Origin: Anaerolineales bacterium UBA2200
GTDB lineage: Bacteria > Chloroflexota > Anaerolineae > UBA2200
Assembly (NCBI GenBank): GCA_002327925.1
Contig: DCVA01000003.1
Coordinates: 18,842-82,841, forward strand
Reading direction: 5' to 3'
DNA length: 64,000 nucleotides
Shown: one piece after another, positions 63,931 through 64,000 of the stretch
How positions within the stretch are numbered: position 1 is the stretch's first letter
How the letters are laid out: each line of letters starts with the position of its first letter
Program-made: the position numbers and the translations under genes
The notes under the pieces: model-generated
What the model was told of the DNA's origin: nothing
The model's input: only the letters and a program-made list of their open reading frames with translations
Databases searched by the model: none

Positions 63931-64000
63931 ATGCACACCCGTTGCGCCACACGCACGCTCACCGGGCGGGGCGGCGTCCGCGTCAAATCAAATGATAATG

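Noticed and set aside
63867..64000. oriC or DnaA boxes at the right edge
   Set aside because: Only the rpmH promoter is evident; no cluster of TTATCCACA-like boxes within the window.
1..64000. CRISPR arrays, insertion sequences, prophage or integration sites
   Set aside because: No regularly spaced repeats, transposase or integrase motifs, or terminal inverted repeats were found.

Overview
The window looks like a chromosomal segment of a high-GC (about 60 % by eye) bacterium of Chloroflexota type, probably an anaerobic Anaerolineae-like lineage. This rests on the gene mix rather than on any marker search: Thr/Pro-rich single-pass surface proteins, a DNRLRE protein, DUF2089/DUF4097 stress genes, a tungsten aldehyde oxidoreductase, a split transketolase, a PPi-type phosphofructokinase signature, and no LPS or outer-membrane assembly genes. 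The right end (57.7-64 kb) carries rpmH-rnpA-yidD-(PQQ lipoprotein)-yidC-jag-(sugar kinase)-parA-parB on the minus strand, the usual neighbourhood of oriC, so the origin/dnaA is probably just beyond base 64000. No mobile element, prophage or CRISPR array was seen.

Layout. 0-6.2 kb: partial NUDIX hydrolase, glutamine synthetase, DNRLRE surface protein, a DUF4352-like lipoprotein with comF, and a CpXC protein. 6.3-13.2 kb: glycogen metabolism (glgP, malQ) around a TGS/uridine-kinase-like nucleoside kinase and pspA. 13.2-15.7 kb: a TetR-autoregulated operon (tetR, epimerase, nitroreductase) with a near-perfect palindromic operator. 16-18.9 kb: an EF-G paralogue resembling EF-G2 plus a glycerophosphodiesterase. 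18.9-23.6 kb: ftsY, prfB (programmed +1 frameshift) and a HAD hydrolase, then an ECF sigma/anti-sigma pair. 23.7-25.9 kb: tRNA-Leu(CAA), class II fba and a PFK with PPi-type active-site residues. 26-31 kb: SH3 protein, PolX, a GT2 glycosyltransferase, a QueG-like Fe-S protein and a class III CoA-transferase.

31-39 kb is the most unusual region. A divergent tRNA-guanine transglycosylase overlaps an ArmA/RmtB-like 16S rRNA (G1405) methyltransferase, followed by a truncated GH3-type adenylating enzyme. Further on is a tightly overlapping operon of a NUDIX-MazG fusion, a small Cys-containing protein and a CYTH enzyme. 39.3-45.7 kb: split transketolase with hutI, then ubiA, a radical SAM/SPASM enzyme and a polyprenyl diphosphate synthase. 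45.8-54 kb: a GntR regulator, a frameshifted CobW-like GTPase, an unknown helical protein, a 381-nt structured leader, then DUF362 - tungsten AOR - NAD epimerase - ThiS/MoaD-like protein - birA. 54-57.7 kb: a five-gene operon in which four proteins share the same short C- or N-terminal helical module (SHOCT-like), with DUF2089 and DUF4097 members; it looks like an envelope-stress or regulatory assembly.

Transcription signals are unusually legible: many genes have near-consensus TTGACA-N16/17-TATAAT promoters, and several (ftsY, gntR, the nucleoside kinase, the DUF4352-like lipoprotein) lie so close to the start codon that the mRNAs should be leaderless or nearly so. All functional calls come from reading motifs by eye; no database search was run.
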